The notes: generated by a model from the sequence alone, not told the origin. Shown: positions 21,312 through 31,954, counted from the first letter of the stretch. The stretch: DNA of 64,000 nt from Francisella philomiragia subsp. philomiragia ATCC 25015 (GCF_000156715.1 NZ_DS999311.1:212147-276146), one strand, 5' to 3'. A program made the numbers and translations.

Positions 21312-22460
21312 ATGAAAAAAAATCTACTAAAAATCATATCTCTCGATGATATGCGTAAAATTTATCATCGCAGAGTTCCTAAAATGTTTGTTGATTACTG
21401 TGAATCAGGCTCATGGCAACAAAATACTCTAGAGCATAATCAAAAAGATTTTGATAAATACTTTTTTAGGCAAAAAGTGCTAACTGATATCCAACATCGA
21501 TCGTTAAAAACCAAAATTCTTGGACAAGAATACAGTATGCCTTTAGCATTTGCTCCAGTTGGTCTACTTGGAATGCAGCATGCAGATGGCGAGATTCATG
21601 CTGCCAAAGCAGCCGAAGAATTTGGTATTCCTTTTACACTATCGACAATGTCTATCTGCTCTACAGAAGAAGTAGCTAAGCATACAACCAAACCATTTTG
21701 GTTTCAGTTGTATATGATGAAAGATAGAAAGTTTATGGCAAATCTTATAGCAAGCGCGAAGCATGCTGATTGTAGTGCCCTAGTACTAACTGCTGACCTA
21801 CAAATGCTAGGTAACCGCCATGCCGATATAAAAAATGGCTTAACAGTACCTCCAAAACCTACTCTTAAAAATCTAATTAACCTAAGTACTAAAACATACT
21901 GGTGCTTGAATATGTTAAAAACCAAAAATAGAACCTTTGGTAATATTGCAAATCACGCTGAAAATAAAGGTGGCTTCGCATCTCTTGGTAAATGGACAAA
22001 TGAACAATTTGATTTAAGCCTAAATTGGCATGATGTCGAGTGGGTACAAAAGCAATGGAATGGTCCAATGATTATCAAAGGGATTATGGATACACAAGAT
22101 GCTATTATGGCGCAAAATACTGGTGCTGATGCAATAGTAGTCTCAAATCATGGCGGTCGCCAGTTAGATGGAGCGCCGTCTAGCATATCTATGCTTGAAG
22201 AGATAGTTGATGCAGTAGATCCAAAACTTGAAGTTCTAATTGATAGTGGTATTCGTAGCGGTCAAGATTTACTCAAAGCAAAAGCTCTCGGAGCTAAAGC
22301 TGGACTAATTGGTAGACCAATGGTTTACGGTCTTGGTGCTTATGGCGAACAAGGTGCTTACAGAGTACTTGAAATTTTCCATCAAGAAATGGATAAAACT
22401 ATGGCATTTTGTGGTTTCACAGATATCAATAATGTAGATAAATCTATACTAGTAAAATAA
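21312..22460 (+). CDS. lldD: FMN-dependent L-lactate dehydrogenase (alpha-hydroxy-acid oxidase family)
   Basis: This membrane-associated flavoprotein family oxidises L-lactate to pyruvate, feeding electrons to quinones. From ATG 21312 the product is 382 residues. It has the family active site SNHGGRQLDGAPS (catalytic His), FAPVGLLGMQHADGE near the FMN site, and RSGQDLLKAKALGAK. Longer frames reach into the upstream nitroreductase gene and look spurious. A related 2-hydroxy acid as substrate is possible. Its stop is 2 nt from the convergent proA stop. Confidence 0.88.
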   Translation: MKKNLLKIISLDDMRKIYHRRVPKMFVDYCESGSWQQNTLEHNQKDFDKYFFRQKVLTDIQHRSLKTKILGQEYSMPLAFAPVGLLGMQHADGEIHAAKAAEEFGIPFTLSTMSICSTEEVAKHTTKPFWFQLYMMKDRKFMANLIASAKHADCSALVLTADLQMLGNRHADIKNGLTVPPKPTLKNLINLSTKTYWCLNMLKTKNRTFGNIANHAENKGGFASLGKWTNEQFDLSLNWHDVEWVQKQWNGPMIIKGIMDTQDAIMAQNTGADAIVVSNHGGRQLDGAPSSISMLEEIVDAVDPKLEVLIDSGIRSGQDLLKAKALGAKAGLIGRPMVYGLGAYGEQGAYRVLEIFHQEMDKTMAFCGFTDINNVDKSILVK

Positions 22461-22462
22461 GA

Positions 22463-23713
22463 CTATCCCCTAACCTGCCCATTTCCTCTAATAATATATT
22501 TTAGAGTTGTAAGCTCATTGATACCCATTGGTCCTCTAGCATGAAGCTTCTGCGTACTAATACCAATCTCACCGCCAAAACCAAATTCAGAACCATCTGT
22601 AAATCTAGTTGAAGCATTAGCATATACAGCTGCGGCATCTACTTCATTTAAGAAAATCTCTGTATTTGTATAACTTTCAGTGACTATACACTCTGAATGC
22701 ATACTACCATGGGTATTAATATGCTCTATAGCTTCATTAATATTTGTCACTGTTTTAATAGAAAGTACTAGATCTAAATATTCTGTATCCCAATCCTCAG
22801 GGGTCACTAGTATAGCATTTCCTAGATATTTTAGACTCTCATTATCGGCTCTTAGTTCAACGTTGTATTTAGCGAGCTCTATTTCTAACTTAGGTAAAAA
22901 TTTCTCCGCTATATTTTGATGAACCAAAAGACTCTCTAAAGCATTACAAACTCCAGGACGCTGGGTTTTTGCATTTATAACTATCTTTATAGCTTTATCT
23001 AAATCTGCAAACTCATCAATATAAGTGTGACAAATACCAGCCCCTGTTTCTATCATTGGAATAGTAGCCTGCTGTTGGATAGCTTTTTTAAGACTTTTGC
23101 CACCTCTTGGAATTATCACATCAATATATTTATCTAATGTTACTAATTCTGTTACACGCTCTCTGGCGATATCCTCGACTAACTGTACTATATTTTTTGA
23201 TAACCCATGCCTTTCACATACCTCTTGGAAAATATTTTTCAAAGCAATATTTGTATGTAAAGCATCGGAACCTCCTCTAAGGATAATAGCATTACCTGAT
23301 TTTAATGCTAATGCTCCAGCATCTATAGTTACATTTGGGCGTGATTCAAAAATCATCGCAATTACACCTAATGGCACTCTAACTTGAGAGATTGTCATTC
23401 CTCTAGGGTGCTTAAAGCCTTTCTCAACCTTGCCTATAGGATCTGCAAAGTCAGCAATTTGTCTAACCCCTTGAGCCATAGATTCTATTCGTGCTGAGGT
23501 TAGTGTTAATCTATCAATGAATGCTTTTGATAAATTATTTTTTTTAGCATTATCTAGATCTTTTTGATTCTGTTGCAAAATATACTCAGCATTGTCTAAC
23601 AATGATTTTTCTAACTGTTGTAACACATTATTCTTAAGCTCTGTATTTACTTTAGCTAACTCTTTGGCAGCTTGTTTAGCATTTTTACCCATTTCTACGA
23701 TAGACAAGCTCAT
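22463..23713 (-). CDS. proA: Gamma-glutamyl phosphate reductase
   Basis: ProA reduces gamma-glutamyl phosphate to glutamate semialdehyde in proline synthesis. The 416-residue aldehyde-dehydrogenase-type protein has the catalytic Cys in RPGVCNALESLL. It also has the conserved GVIAMIFESRPNVT and GSDALHTN segments. The gene starts immediately after proB (adjacent stop and start), the common proBA operon. Confidence 0.96.
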   Translation of the reverse strand: MSLSIVEMGKNAKQAAKELAKVNTELKNNVLQQLEKSLLDNAEYILQQNQKDLDNAKKNNLSKAFIDRLTLTSARIESMAQGVRQIADFADPIGKVEKGFKHPRGMTISQVRVPLGVIAMIFESRPNVTIDAGALALKSGNAIILRGGSDALHTNIALKNIFQEVCERHGLSKNIVQLVEDIARERVTELVTLDKYIDVIIPRGGKSLKKAIQQQATIPMIETGAGICHTYIDEFADLDKAIKIVINAKTQRPGVCNALESLLVHQNIAEKFLPKLEIELAKYNVELRADNESLKYLGNAILVTPEDWDTEYLDLVLSIKTVTNINEAIEHINTHGSMHSECIVTESYTNTEIFLNEVDAAAVYANASTRFTDGSEFGFGGEIGISTQKLHARGPMGINELTTLKYIIRGNGQVRG

Positions 23714-24844
23714 CTAACACTCCTTTAAAAACATATTATCAACATGGACAACTTCATTATAATCACAATGCCCTAAAATATTAGCAATATCATAACTTTT
23801 ATGTCCTTTGATTTTTGCTAAATCCTGTGATGAATAATTAACCAATCCAGTAGCTATTTCTTGAGTATCTTCACTACAAACAACAACCGTAGCGCCCTTT
23901 TGAAAATCTCCATTAATTGAAATAATTCCACATGGTAAAAGGCTCTTGTTTTGTTTTAGCGCCGTAACAGCTCCTTTATCGATTATAATTTCTCCACGTT
24001 TGTGACTACTGTATGTTATCCAATGCTTTTTAGCTGTAATTTCTTTTTTGTTATTTTTTGCAAATAATGTCCCGATATCATCTCCCAATATTATCTCCAA
24101 AAGAATTTTAGGATCTTCTCCACTAGCAATAACCATATTAATACCACCAGCCACAGCAATCTCAGCCGCCTTAATCTTAGTAGCCATGCCTCCTGTCCCA
24201 AATTTAGAACCCACGTCACCAGCCATAGCTCGAATATCATCTGAAATTTCTGGGATAATATTTAAAAGTTTTGCTGAACTATCTATACGTGGATTTGCTG
24301 TATACAGACCATCAATATCCGAGAGAATAATCAACAAGTCAGCATCTATTAAATTTGCAACTAATGCCGATAATGTATCATTATCACCAACCTTAATCTC
24401 ATCAACTACTACCGCATCATTTTCATTAACGATTGGGATAACTCCCTTTGCCAATAAAGCTGAAAAAGCATTTCGCGCATTTAGGTATCTTTCTCTATTA
24501 GCAACATCATCTTTTGTCAGAAGCAACTGAGCAATATTCTTACCATATTCAGAGAAAAGCTTTTGATATAAATGAGTCAAAGCCACTTGCCCTACTGCAG
24601 CTACAGCTTGCTTCTCGGGTAGAGTTTTTGGCTTTTGTTGCAGCCCCAACTTACCCATGCCTGCACCAACAGCTCCTGATGTTACAAGTATTACTTCATA
24701 GCCTTGATTATGAAGGTCCGATAACTGTCTAACTAGCTTTTCTATTCGATAAATATTTAGTAGACCTGTTTGATGAGTTAGAGTACTAGTCCCAACTTTT
24801 ACAACTATCCTCTTAACCGCATTTAGTAGCTCTTTTCTTTGCAT
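23714..24844 (-). CDS. proB: Glutamate 5-kinase
   Basis: ProB phosphorylates glutamate to gamma-glutamyl phosphate, the first and feedback-inhibited step to proline. From ATG 24844 it is 376 residues. It has RIVVKVGTSTLT near the start, TSGAVGAGMGKLG, and VNENDAVVVDEIKVGDNDTLSA, followed by a C-terminal PUA domain. A TTG-started frame to 24877 adds 11 non-conserved residues and has no ribosome binding site; the ATG start also has no clear one, so the start is the least certain part. Confidence 0.94.
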   Translation of the reverse strand: MQRKELLNAVKRIVVKVGTSTLTHQTGLLNIYRIEKLVRQLSDLHNQGYEVILVTSGAVGAGMGKLGLQQKPKTLPEKQAVAAVGQVALTHLYQKLFSEYGKNIAQLLLTKDDVANRERYLNARNAFSALLAKGVIPIVNENDAVVVDEIKVGDNDTLSALVANLIDADLLIILSDIDGLYTANPRIDSSAKLLNIIPEISDDIRAMAGDVGSKFGTGGMATKIKAAEIAVAGGINMVIASGEDPKILLEIILGDDIGTLFAKNNKKEITAKKHWITYSSHKRGEIIIDKGAVTALKQNKSLLPCGIISINGDFQKGATVVVCSEDTQEIATGLVNYSSQDLAKIKGHKSYDIANILGHCDYNEVVHVDNMFLKEC

Positions 24845-24965
24845 ATTTTTTGATAATTCATTAGCAATTTGAAACAAGTTTATACTAGCTTATAAGTTTA
24901 TTTAATCATTTAAATATGTATTTGAAAAAATTATGATTTAAAGTCTAAAAGAATACCTAGAATAT

Positions 24966-25352
24966 CTATATTTGCCATTCACCACTTTTGTATTTCGCAA
25001 TAACCTCTAATACAGCTGGTGCAACGAACTCAGTATCATCAAAGTCAAACCATTTGATTGCCGAAATTTCAGCACATGGTTTAATCTCTTGATTAATATC
25101 GGCTGTAAAACACTCTAAAGATACCGTCGTGGTTCTATCATGATTATCCGTAGTTATGTTCCCTAAGTAACGCATATCATCTATTGTAAGCTCCAGACTT
25201 AACTCTTCTTTTAGCTCTCTTACAATAGTTTGGATAGGTGTTTCATTTTGCTCAATTTTGCCACCTGCTTGATACCAAATAGTATTATCTCTAGTTCTAG
25301 TCAAAAGAATCTTATTATCTTTGATAGCGACAAAAGCTGCTGCATGGATCAT
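24966..25352 (-). CDS. Nudix hydrolase
   Basis: Nudix enzymes hydrolyse nucleoside diphosphates linked to another moiety. The 128-residue protein is a minimal Nudix domain with a near-complete box at residues 31-53: G, five residues, E37, seven residues, then RELKEEL. Ser replaces the box's final Gly. GGKIEQNE resembles MutT/NUDT-like enzymes, but the substrate is unknown. It lies 4 nt after a DUF4336-like gene and probably forms an operon with it. Confidence 0.88.
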   Translation of the reverse strand: MIHAAAFVAIKDNKILLTRTRDNTIWYQAGGKIEQNETPIQTIVRELKEELSLELTIDDMRYLGNITTDNHDRTTTVSLECFTADINQEIKPCAEISAIKWFDFDDTEFVAPAVLEVIAKYKSGEWQI

Positions 25353-25356
25353 TAAT

Positions 25357-26049
25357 TTACTTCCCTACCCATTTAAATGATTTTTTAAGAAAGTCTACAG
25401 CATTTGTTTCAATATTTTTACCATGAGCAACAATTATTCTCTCAGGCTGCCAAGCCAAGATTCTCTCAAAACACTCTCTAGCCTGTTTTTTACCAAAAAA
25501 GAATGACATCCTCCAATCTATAGGAGTTTTGCCATTTGGGGCAACTATACCTGATAACTTAGCTATCAAGCCTTTAAATCCTGTAAAGTAGTTCTCATCA
25601 AAATTCTCTATAAGATCTGTAAGTATCAAAGTTTTAGATGGCTTGTGAAAGAACACAACCTCTTGCATTACTCTACTACCTTTAAATATTAGCTGATCAA
25701 TTTCATTCTGCCATTGAGCTTTAGGAAAATCTTTTAGATCAGCAGTAAAATTAATATCTTTTCTTTTTTCTCTAAGGCCTGGTGAAGCATATACTTCGGC
25801 ATTAGGATAAAGCTCTATCCAATCTTGTAAAAATAGATGATGAATTTTATTTGGAGAAATTAGATACTTAATATTACCAAGCTTTGATACTTCTTGAATT
25901 AGCTCGTTATTTGGCTTAATTGGTGAGTGAATAAATAAATCATTATTCTCAAGCCTTATAATCGTCATTCTTGTCGTATACGGAAGACCAAAAAAAGGAA
26001 CTGCTCCGCCATCTACAACCCAGATATTTTCAGCAAGTTGATTCAACAT
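25357..26049 (-). CDS. DUF4336 / metallo-beta-lactamase-fold-like protein
   Basis: The 230-residue protein starts LAENIWVVDGGAVPFFGLPY and has IKYLISPNKIHHLFLQDW, then LILTDLIENFDE and IIVAHG near the end. This layout matches the DUF4336 family, which is distantly related to metallo-hydrolases and in which parts of the HxHxDH metal motif are altered. No classical HxHxDH is seen. Biochemical function is not established. It sits between a small membrane protein gene and a Nudix gene with 4-nt gaps on each side. Confidence 0.75.
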   Translation of the reverse strand: MLNQLAENIWVVDGGAVPFFGLPYTTRMTIIRLENNDLFIHSPIKPNNELIQEVSKLGNIKYLISPNKIHHLFLQDWIELYPNAEVYASPGLREKRKDINFTADLKDFPKAQWQNEIDQLIFKGSRVMQEVVFFHKPSKTLILTDLIENFDENYFTGFKGLIAKLSGIVAPNGKTPIDWRMSFFFGKKQARECFERILAWQPERIIVAHGKNIETNAVDFLKKSFKWVGK

Positions 26050-26053
26050 GATT

Positions 26054-26386
26054 TTATGCTAAACAGTTAAATATGAAATGAGTCAAAAAATATTGAATAA
26101 AATATAAAACAGCGACGGTAATTATCATCGGTATTATCAAAAACTTTTTATTTTCATCAAATACAGCAAAAATAATAGCAAAAATAATACTAAGCACTCC
26201 CGAAATCTTAATAGCCCCATATATTGACATCCAAACAAAACCATAAGACTTTAGAACACTATAAACATGTTCTGATGCTGCAAAGCTTACTGCTAAATAA
26301 CCAACAAAAAGACCAGCAACAAACCAAAATATTGCTGTAAACAAGTTTTTCAAAATATAGTCAAGCAATACAAAAGATTTTTTCAT
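26054..26386 (-). CDS. Small integral membrane protein of unknown function
   Basis: From ATG 26386 this is a 110-residue protein with three hydrophobic segments, at about residues 12-34, 44-67 and 78-99. I see no recognisable family motif. A longer frame starts at 26419 but has no ribosome binding site, while GGGAA lies about 14 nt before the chosen ATG. The gene heads a tight unit with the DUF4336 and Nudix genes and is divergent from ppc across about 226 nt. Confidence 0.65.
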   Translation of the reverse strand: MKKSFVLLDYILKNLFTAIFWFVAGLFVGYLAVSFAASEHVYSVLKSYGFVWMSIYGAIKISGVLSIIFAIIFAVFDENKKFLIIPMIITVAVLYFIQYFLTHFIFNCLA

Positions 26387-26612
26387 ATCTACAAATTCCC
26401 AATTTAAAATATCATGCAAATAAAATTGTTTTAAGATTAAACTAGAAATTTGATGGTTTCAAGACAGTTATTTAATAAGCTCTTATTCATTAGCACAAAA
26501 CTAAAGTAATAATTATATAAAATCATCAAAATAAGCGTATAAATATATACTCTGCATACCAAATAGTTTTAAATGTTTATTTATATGTTTTTATAAATTT
26601 GAGGAGTTGCCA

Positions 26613-29147
26613 ATGTCATTTTATTCGATCCAAAATGAACTAGTAGAGAGCTATAAATCTGAAGTTGAGCTTAAGTATAAGATGCTAAATGGCCTTTTTT
26701 TGAGTACTCCTCTTGATAAAGAACACAATGCAAATGCAATGTTAGCTACATTTGCTAATATCTGTAAAGATCTCATTGAAAATGCTAAAGACCCAATAGA
26801 GACTATTGAAAATCTATATCCTGAAATGTCAGAAGAGCAAAAGCTTCAAATCTTTGTCAAATTCATACGCTATATTGAACGACAAACAGTCTTGATAGAT
26901 GCTCTTGAAGAAGCTGCTTATGCCAAAACACATGATTTAAATGGTGAGTATAGTATCACAAGGCTAGCTAGAAGAGTCGAACGACACGATAAACAAAACG
27001 CTCTAAGTAGAGCCTTACAAGAGTACAAAACAAGACTTGTACTCACAGCTCATCCTACACAGTTTTATGCAAAATTAGTGCTACCGATTATCCATGATCT
27101 AAAAAAAGCCATTATCGCTAATGACATAAATAAAATTCAGGATATTTTCCTGCAAATGGGAAAAACTAAATTCAGTAATAAAACTAAGCCAACACCTGAG
27201 GATGAGGCTGTTTCGATAATATGGTATCTAAATAATATTTTTTATAATGTGATTCCAGAAATCCAACATAAACTAACCAATGATAGTACTAATATTGAAA
27301 TTGGATTTTGGCCAGGTGGAGATCGTGATGGCAACCCTTTTGTGACAGCAAATGTTACCAAAAAAGTTTCTAAACACTTAAGAACAAATATATTAAATAG
27401 CTACAATAAAGATCTAAAAAGATTAATCAAAAAACTTACTTTTGAAAATGTCCATGAAGAGCTTACAAAAATACGCAAAAGACTAAAAACTAACAAATAT
27501 CCTAACGCACAAACATTCTTGGATAATTTAGTCAAAGTAAAAAATGTCGTAGATAGCGAATATGACTCTTTGTTTGTCGATAAACTAGATAATCTCATCC
27601 TAAAGGTCAAAATTTTCGGCTTTCATTTTGCTAAATTGGATATTCGTCAAAATGCCAAAATACATAATCAGTTTTTTAATGAACTTTTTAGTGATAACTA
27701 TAACCTTGACTATCAAGCACTCAACGAGTCTGAGAAAATTAAACACCTTATCGAACTTGCTAAACAAAAATCTTTTAAAGAACTAGAAGTCAACAGCGAT
27801 CTAGCTAGAGAACTTCTAGAAACTATTGAAGTTATACAATATATTCAGCAACACAGTGGTTACGATGCTATTCAAAGATATATCATAAGTAATGCTGACT
27901 CTACTGTAAGTATCTTAGAGGTTTTGACAATATTTAAACTCTTCAACAAAGATATCGATACTAATAATAAAATAAAAATTGAAGTAGTGCCTTTATTTGA
28001 GACTATGGAGGACCTCAAAAATTCGACAAAAATCCTTGATGAACTACTCAAAATACAGCTCTACACAGACAATCTCAAAGCATGGCAAAATACTCAAACC
28101 ATTATGCTTGGATTCTCTGATGGTACCAAAGATGGTGGTTATTTCATGGCTAACTGGTCTATCCTTGAGGCAAAAAGAGCTCTAAGCAAATATCTTAGCT
28201 CAAAAGGTATCAAACCAATATTTTTTGATGGCCGTGGCGGCCCTCCTTCACGTGGAGGTGGAGATATGTTCCTATTCTACAAAGGACTATCTAATGTTGT
28301 CTCAAACCACGATGTACAGATAACTATCCAAGGACAAAGTATCTCTTCAAAATTTGGTAATACCAATAGTGCTCAATATAATCTTGAGCAAATTTTAACA
28401 TCTGGCTTATATGGCAAACTAAACTTACACAATGCACATAGACTTAATCCTACAGAGACTTCTCTTATAAATGAGCTAGGAAAACTATCTTTCGATACCT
28501 ATATAAATCTAAAAAATCATCCGCAATTTATTGACTATATTACCGAAATCACTCCTTTGAAATATATTAGTGAAATGAATGTCGGATCTCGCCCCGCTAA
28601 AAGAAACTCTAGCGATAAATTTAAACTAGATGACCTTCGAGCTATACCTTATGGTGCTGCTTGGACTCAAATGAGACAGAATATCTTGGCATTTTATGGC
28701 TTAGGAACAGCTATAAGTACCGTAGTGACAAAAGATAACAACAATCTAACCGCACTACAAAAAATATATAAACGCTCACTTATAATCAAAGGAATATTTG
28801 ATAATGCTCTACAAAGTATTGCTCAAACAAATTTCAATATTACAAAGCATATAAGTAAAGATCCTAAATACAGTGCCTTTTGGCAACAATTATTCGATGA
28901 GCATCAATTAGCTAAAAAATATCTGTTAGCTGTAACTGAAAAAGATGAGAGCTTCTTGCATGCAAATCCTGTCAAAGAAAGATCTATCAAAATGAGAGAT
29001 GATATAACTCTACCTTTGGTTATATTGCAACAATATGCGTTAGACTGCCTAAGAAAAAACCCTAATCATAAACATAAGAAGCTTTTGAAAACTATAATCA
29101 AAAAATCTCTAGCAGCTAATATAAATGCTAATCAGAATTCTATATAA
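26613..29147 (+). CDS. ppc: Phosphoenolpyruvate carboxylase
   Basis: PEPC adds bicarbonate to phosphoenolpyruvate to make oxaloacetate, refilling the TCA cycle. The ATG at 26613 follows GAGGAG by 6 nt; the product is 844 residues. Catalytic His147 lies in TAHPTQ, and WPGGDRDGNPFVT is conserved. The usual FHGRGG(S/T)xGRGGGP loop appears here as FFDGRGGPPSRGGG. The enzyme ends NQNSI instead of the common QNTG terminus. This suggests a branch different from the enterobacterial enzyme. Confidence 0.93.
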   Translation: MSFYSIQNELVESYKSEVELKYKMLNGLFLSTPLDKEHNANAMLATFANICKDLIENAKDPIETIENLYPEMSEEQKLQIFVKFIRYIERQTVLIDALEEAAYAKTHDLNGEYSITRLARRVERHDKQNALSRALQEYKTRLVLTAHPTQFYAKLVLPIIHDLKKAIIANDINKIQDIFLQMGKTKFSNKTKPTPEDEAVSIIWYLNNIFYNVIPEIQHKLTNDSTNIEIGFWPGGDRDGNPFVTANVTKKVSKHLRTNILNSYNKDLKRLIKKLTFENVHEELTKIRKRLKTNKYPNAQTFLDNLVKVKNVVDSEYDSLFVDKLDNLILKVKIFGFHFAKLDIRQNAKIHNQFFNELFSDNYNLDYQALNESEKIKHLIELAKQKSFKELEVNSDLARELLETIEVIQYIQQHSGYDAIQRYIISNADSTVSILEVLTIFKLFNKDIDTNNKIKIEVVPLFETMEDLKNSTKILDELLKIQLYTDNLKAWQNTQTIMLGFSDGTKDGGYFMANWSILEAKRALSKYLSSKGIKPIFFDGRGGPPSRGGGDMFLFYKGLSNVVSNHDVQITIQGQSISSKFGNTNSAQYNLEQILTSGLYGKLNLHNAHRLNPTETSLINELGKLSFDTYINLKNHPQFIDYITEITPLKYISEMNVGSRPAKRNSSDKFKLDDLRAIPYGAAWTQMRQNILAFYGLGTAISTVVTKDNNNLTALQKIYKRSLIIKGIFDNALQSIAQTNFNITKHISKDPKYSAFWQQLFDEHQLAKKYLLAVTEKDESFLHANPVKERSIKMRDDITLPLVILQQYALDCLRKNPNHKHKKLLKTIIKKSLAANINANQNSI

Positions 29148-29194
29148 ATTAATTTTATTCAGAAAATGGTAGAAATAAGGTGATTTATGAGTAG

Positions 29195-31954
29195 CTATGC
29201 TAATGCTTGCTTCTTCTCTAAAGTCTTATCATATAACTCTTGATACTTAGCAAGCTTTTCTTGCTCTGCAGCAACAACTGCCTCAGGTGCATTTGAGACA
29301 AATCTTTCATTAGAAAGTTTCTTCTGTACCCTATCAACTTCGCCTTTTAGTTTGTCTAGCTCTTTATCCAATCTTGCCTTTTCAGCATCAATATCAACCA
29401 AACCTGCTAATGGAATATTTAACTCAAGCCCTTCAACAATCTGTGATAAAGATGTTGGCGGATTATCATTAAACTCAATATTACTTATTCTAGCTAACGC
29501 TTTGATAAAGCCTTCTGTTTGAGCTAAGTATTCTCTGTCCTTAGCAGCAACATCTTTGACTATTAGAGAAATCTCTAAAGATGGCTTAATACCCACCTCA
29601 CTACGCATATTACGCAGAGTTGTAACAACATTTTGTAACCATACGATAGCTTTTTCAGCTTCTGGAGCTTCTAAATCTTGGGTATCCACAGGATAAGATA
29701 CATCCATAATTGTATCTTTAGCATCATTTAAATGTGCTTTTAACTGCTGATAAATGCTCTCTGTAATAAATGGTATAAGCGGATGCGCTAAAGCTAAGAT
29801 ATTTTCTAAAACTTTAGTAAGAGTATATTTAACACCATTTTTTTGTTGCTCTGAAAGTGATTCGTCTTTTAAGGTAACTTTTGCAAACTCAACATACCAG
29901 TCACAATAGTTATTCCATACAAGATCATAAATAGTGTTTGCTACTAAATCAAAACGATAATTTGCAATATGTCTATGTACATCAGCGGTAGCAGTATTTA
30001 GCACACTCCAAATCCACTTATCAGCCACACCTAACTCATAGTTATCACAAACTTTATAATCATCAAGGTTCATCATCACAAATCTTGAAGCATTCCATAG
30101 CTTATTACAGAAGTTACGATACCCCTCAACTCTCGCAGTATCAAAACTAATATCACGAGATGTAGATGCCAATGCAGCATAAGTAAATCTCACTGCATCA
30201 GCGCCATACGCGCTGATACCTTCAGGGAATTCTTTTTTAGTAGCTTTCTCAATTTTAGCTTTCATTTGTGGTTGCATTAGACCAGTAGTTCTCTTTTTCA
30301 GAAGCTCATCTAATGAAATACCATCTATCAAATCTACAGGATCTAAAACGTTACCCTTAGATTTTGACATTTTCTGACCTTCGCTATCGCGGATAAGACC
30401 AGTGATATAAATATCTCTAAATGGCACATCATTCATAAAATACATGCCAAACATCATCATTCTAGCAACCCAGAAGAAGATAATATCAAAACCAGTTACA
30501 AGTACGCTTGTTGGATAGTATTTTGCTAACTCAGGAGTTTTCTCAGGCCAACCTAATGTACTAAATGGCCATAATGCAGAAGAGAACCAAGTATCAAATA
30601 CATCTTCATCCTGCTTGATAGTGACATCTTCAGCCAAATTATATTTAGCTCTAACATCAGCCTCATCTTCGCCGACATAAGCATTACCTGCTTCATCATA
30701 CCAAGCTGGAATTCTATGACCCCACCATAATTGGCGTGATACACACCAGTCTTGAATATCTCTCATCCACGCAAAATAGGTATTTTTCCAGTTATCTGGA
30801 ACAAATCTTACATCGCCCTTTTCAACTGCTTCTATAGCTGGTTTTGCTAGCACATCAGCTTTTACAAACCATTGTTTAGTTAGATATGGCTCAAGAATTT
30901 CTCCTGTTCTATCTCCAGTTGGCACTTTTAGCGCATGTGGTTCTATCTTATCTAAAAGACCCAAAACCTCCATATCAGCGACTATTTGCTTACGAGCTTC
31001 AAATCTATCTAAACCTTGATATTTTGATGGCACATTTGTATTTAATGTCGCATCATCAGTTAAAATATTTAGCATTGGCAAATCATGTCTTTTACCCATT
31101 TCATAGTCATTAAAATCATGAGCTGGAGTGATCTTGACACAACCTGTTCCAAAGTCTTTTTCGACATAATCATCAGCGATAATTGGAATTTGTCTATCTG
31201 TAAGTGGTAGAGTTATCATCTTACCAACTAAGTGAGTATATCTTTCATCTTCTGGATGGACTGCAACAGCCATATCACCAAGCATTGTCTCAGGACGAGT
31301 CGTTGCAATTATAATCTTCTCATCACTATCAGCTACCGGATATACGAAATGCCAAAGAGAACCCTGCTTATCTACTTGAGCCACCTCAAGATCTGAAACT
31401 GCTGTTTTTAACTTAGGGTCCCAGTTTACTAACCTCTCACCACGATATGCTAAGCCATCTTCATATAACTTAATAAAGCACTTCTTAACCGCATCAGATA
31501 AACCATCATCCATTGTAAATCTCTCACGATCCCAATCTGGAGAAGCTCCTATTCTACGCATCTGTGATGTAATAGTGCCACCTGATAGCTCTTTCCATTC
31601 CCAAATTTTGCTTACAAAATTCTCACGCCCTAAATCATGTCTTGAGATACCTTGAGCGTTAAGCTGTCTTTCAACTACCATTTGCGTAGCGATACCCGCA
31701 TGATCGGTACCAGGTTGCCAAAGTGTATCTTTGCCAGACATACGATTATAACGGATCAAAATATCCATTAACGACATCTGGAAACCATGTCCCATATGCA
31801 AAGTACCTGTTACATTTGGTGGTGGTAGCATGATTGTATAAGTATCTTTTGAGTCAGTATTACCGCATGCAAACTTACCTGAAGCTTCCCAATTTTGATA
31901 ATTAGACTGCTCTATTTCTTTTGGGTTATAGTTTTTATTCATTTCTTGAGTCAT
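29195..31954 (-). CDS. valS: Valyl-tRNA synthetase
   Basis: This class I synthetase charges tRNA-Val. The 919-residue protein has the HIGH motif HMGH (53-56) in PPPNVTGTLHMGHGF. It has KMSKS in GQKMSKSKGNVLDPVD, the editing CP1 domain between them, and a C-terminal coiled coil (LDKELDKLKGEVDRVQKKL). It lies downstream of holC on the same strand, an arrangement also found in E. coli. Confidence 0.97.
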   Translation of the reverse strand: MTQEMNKNYNPKEIEQSNYQNWEASGKFACGNTDSKDTYTIMLPPPNVTGTLHMGHGFQMSLMDILIRYNRMSGKDTLWQPGTDHAGIATQMVVERQLNAQGISRHDLGRENFVSKIWEWKELSGGTITSQMRRIGASPDWDRERFTMDDGLSDAVKKCFIKLYEDGLAYRGERLVNWDPKLKTAVSDLEVAQVDKQGSLWHFVYPVADSDEKIIIATTRPETMLGDMAVAVHPEDERYTHLVGKMITLPLTDRQIPIIADDYVEKDFGTGCVKITPAHDFNDYEMGKRHDLPMLNILTDDATLNTNVPSKYQGLDRFEARKQIVADMEVLGLLDKIEPHALKVPTGDRTGEILEPYLTKQWFVKADVLAKPAIEAVEKGDVRFVPDNWKNTYFAWMRDIQDWCVSRQLWWGHRIPAWYDEAGNAYVGEDEADVRAKYNLAEDVTIKQDEDVFDTWFSSALWPFSTLGWPEKTPELAKYYPTSVLVTGFDIIFFWVARMMMFGMYFMNDVPFRDIYITGLIRDSEGQKMSKSKGNVLDPVDLIDGISLDELLKKRTTGLMQPQMKAKIEKATKKEFPEGISAYGADAVRFTYAALASTSRDISFDTARVEGYRNFCNKLWNASRFVMMNLDDYKVCDNYELGVADKWIWSVLNTATADVHRHIANYRFDLVANTIYDLVWNNYCDWYVEFAKVTLKDESLSEQQKNGVKYTLTKVLENILALAHPLIPFITESIYQQLKAHLNDAKDTIMDVSYPVDTQDLEAPEAEKAIVWLQNVVTTLRNMRSEVGIKPSLEISLIVKDVAAKDREYLAQTEGFIKALARISNIEFNDNPPTSLSQIVEGLELNIPLAGLVDIDAEKARLDKELDKLKGEVDRVQKKLSNERFVSNAPEAVVAAEQEKLAKYQELYDKTLEKKQALA

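Noticed and set aside
24048..24530. 160-codon plus-strand frame inside proB
   Set aside because: Shadow of proB, whose sequence is well conserved throughout; no signal peptide, motif or ribosome binding site of its own.
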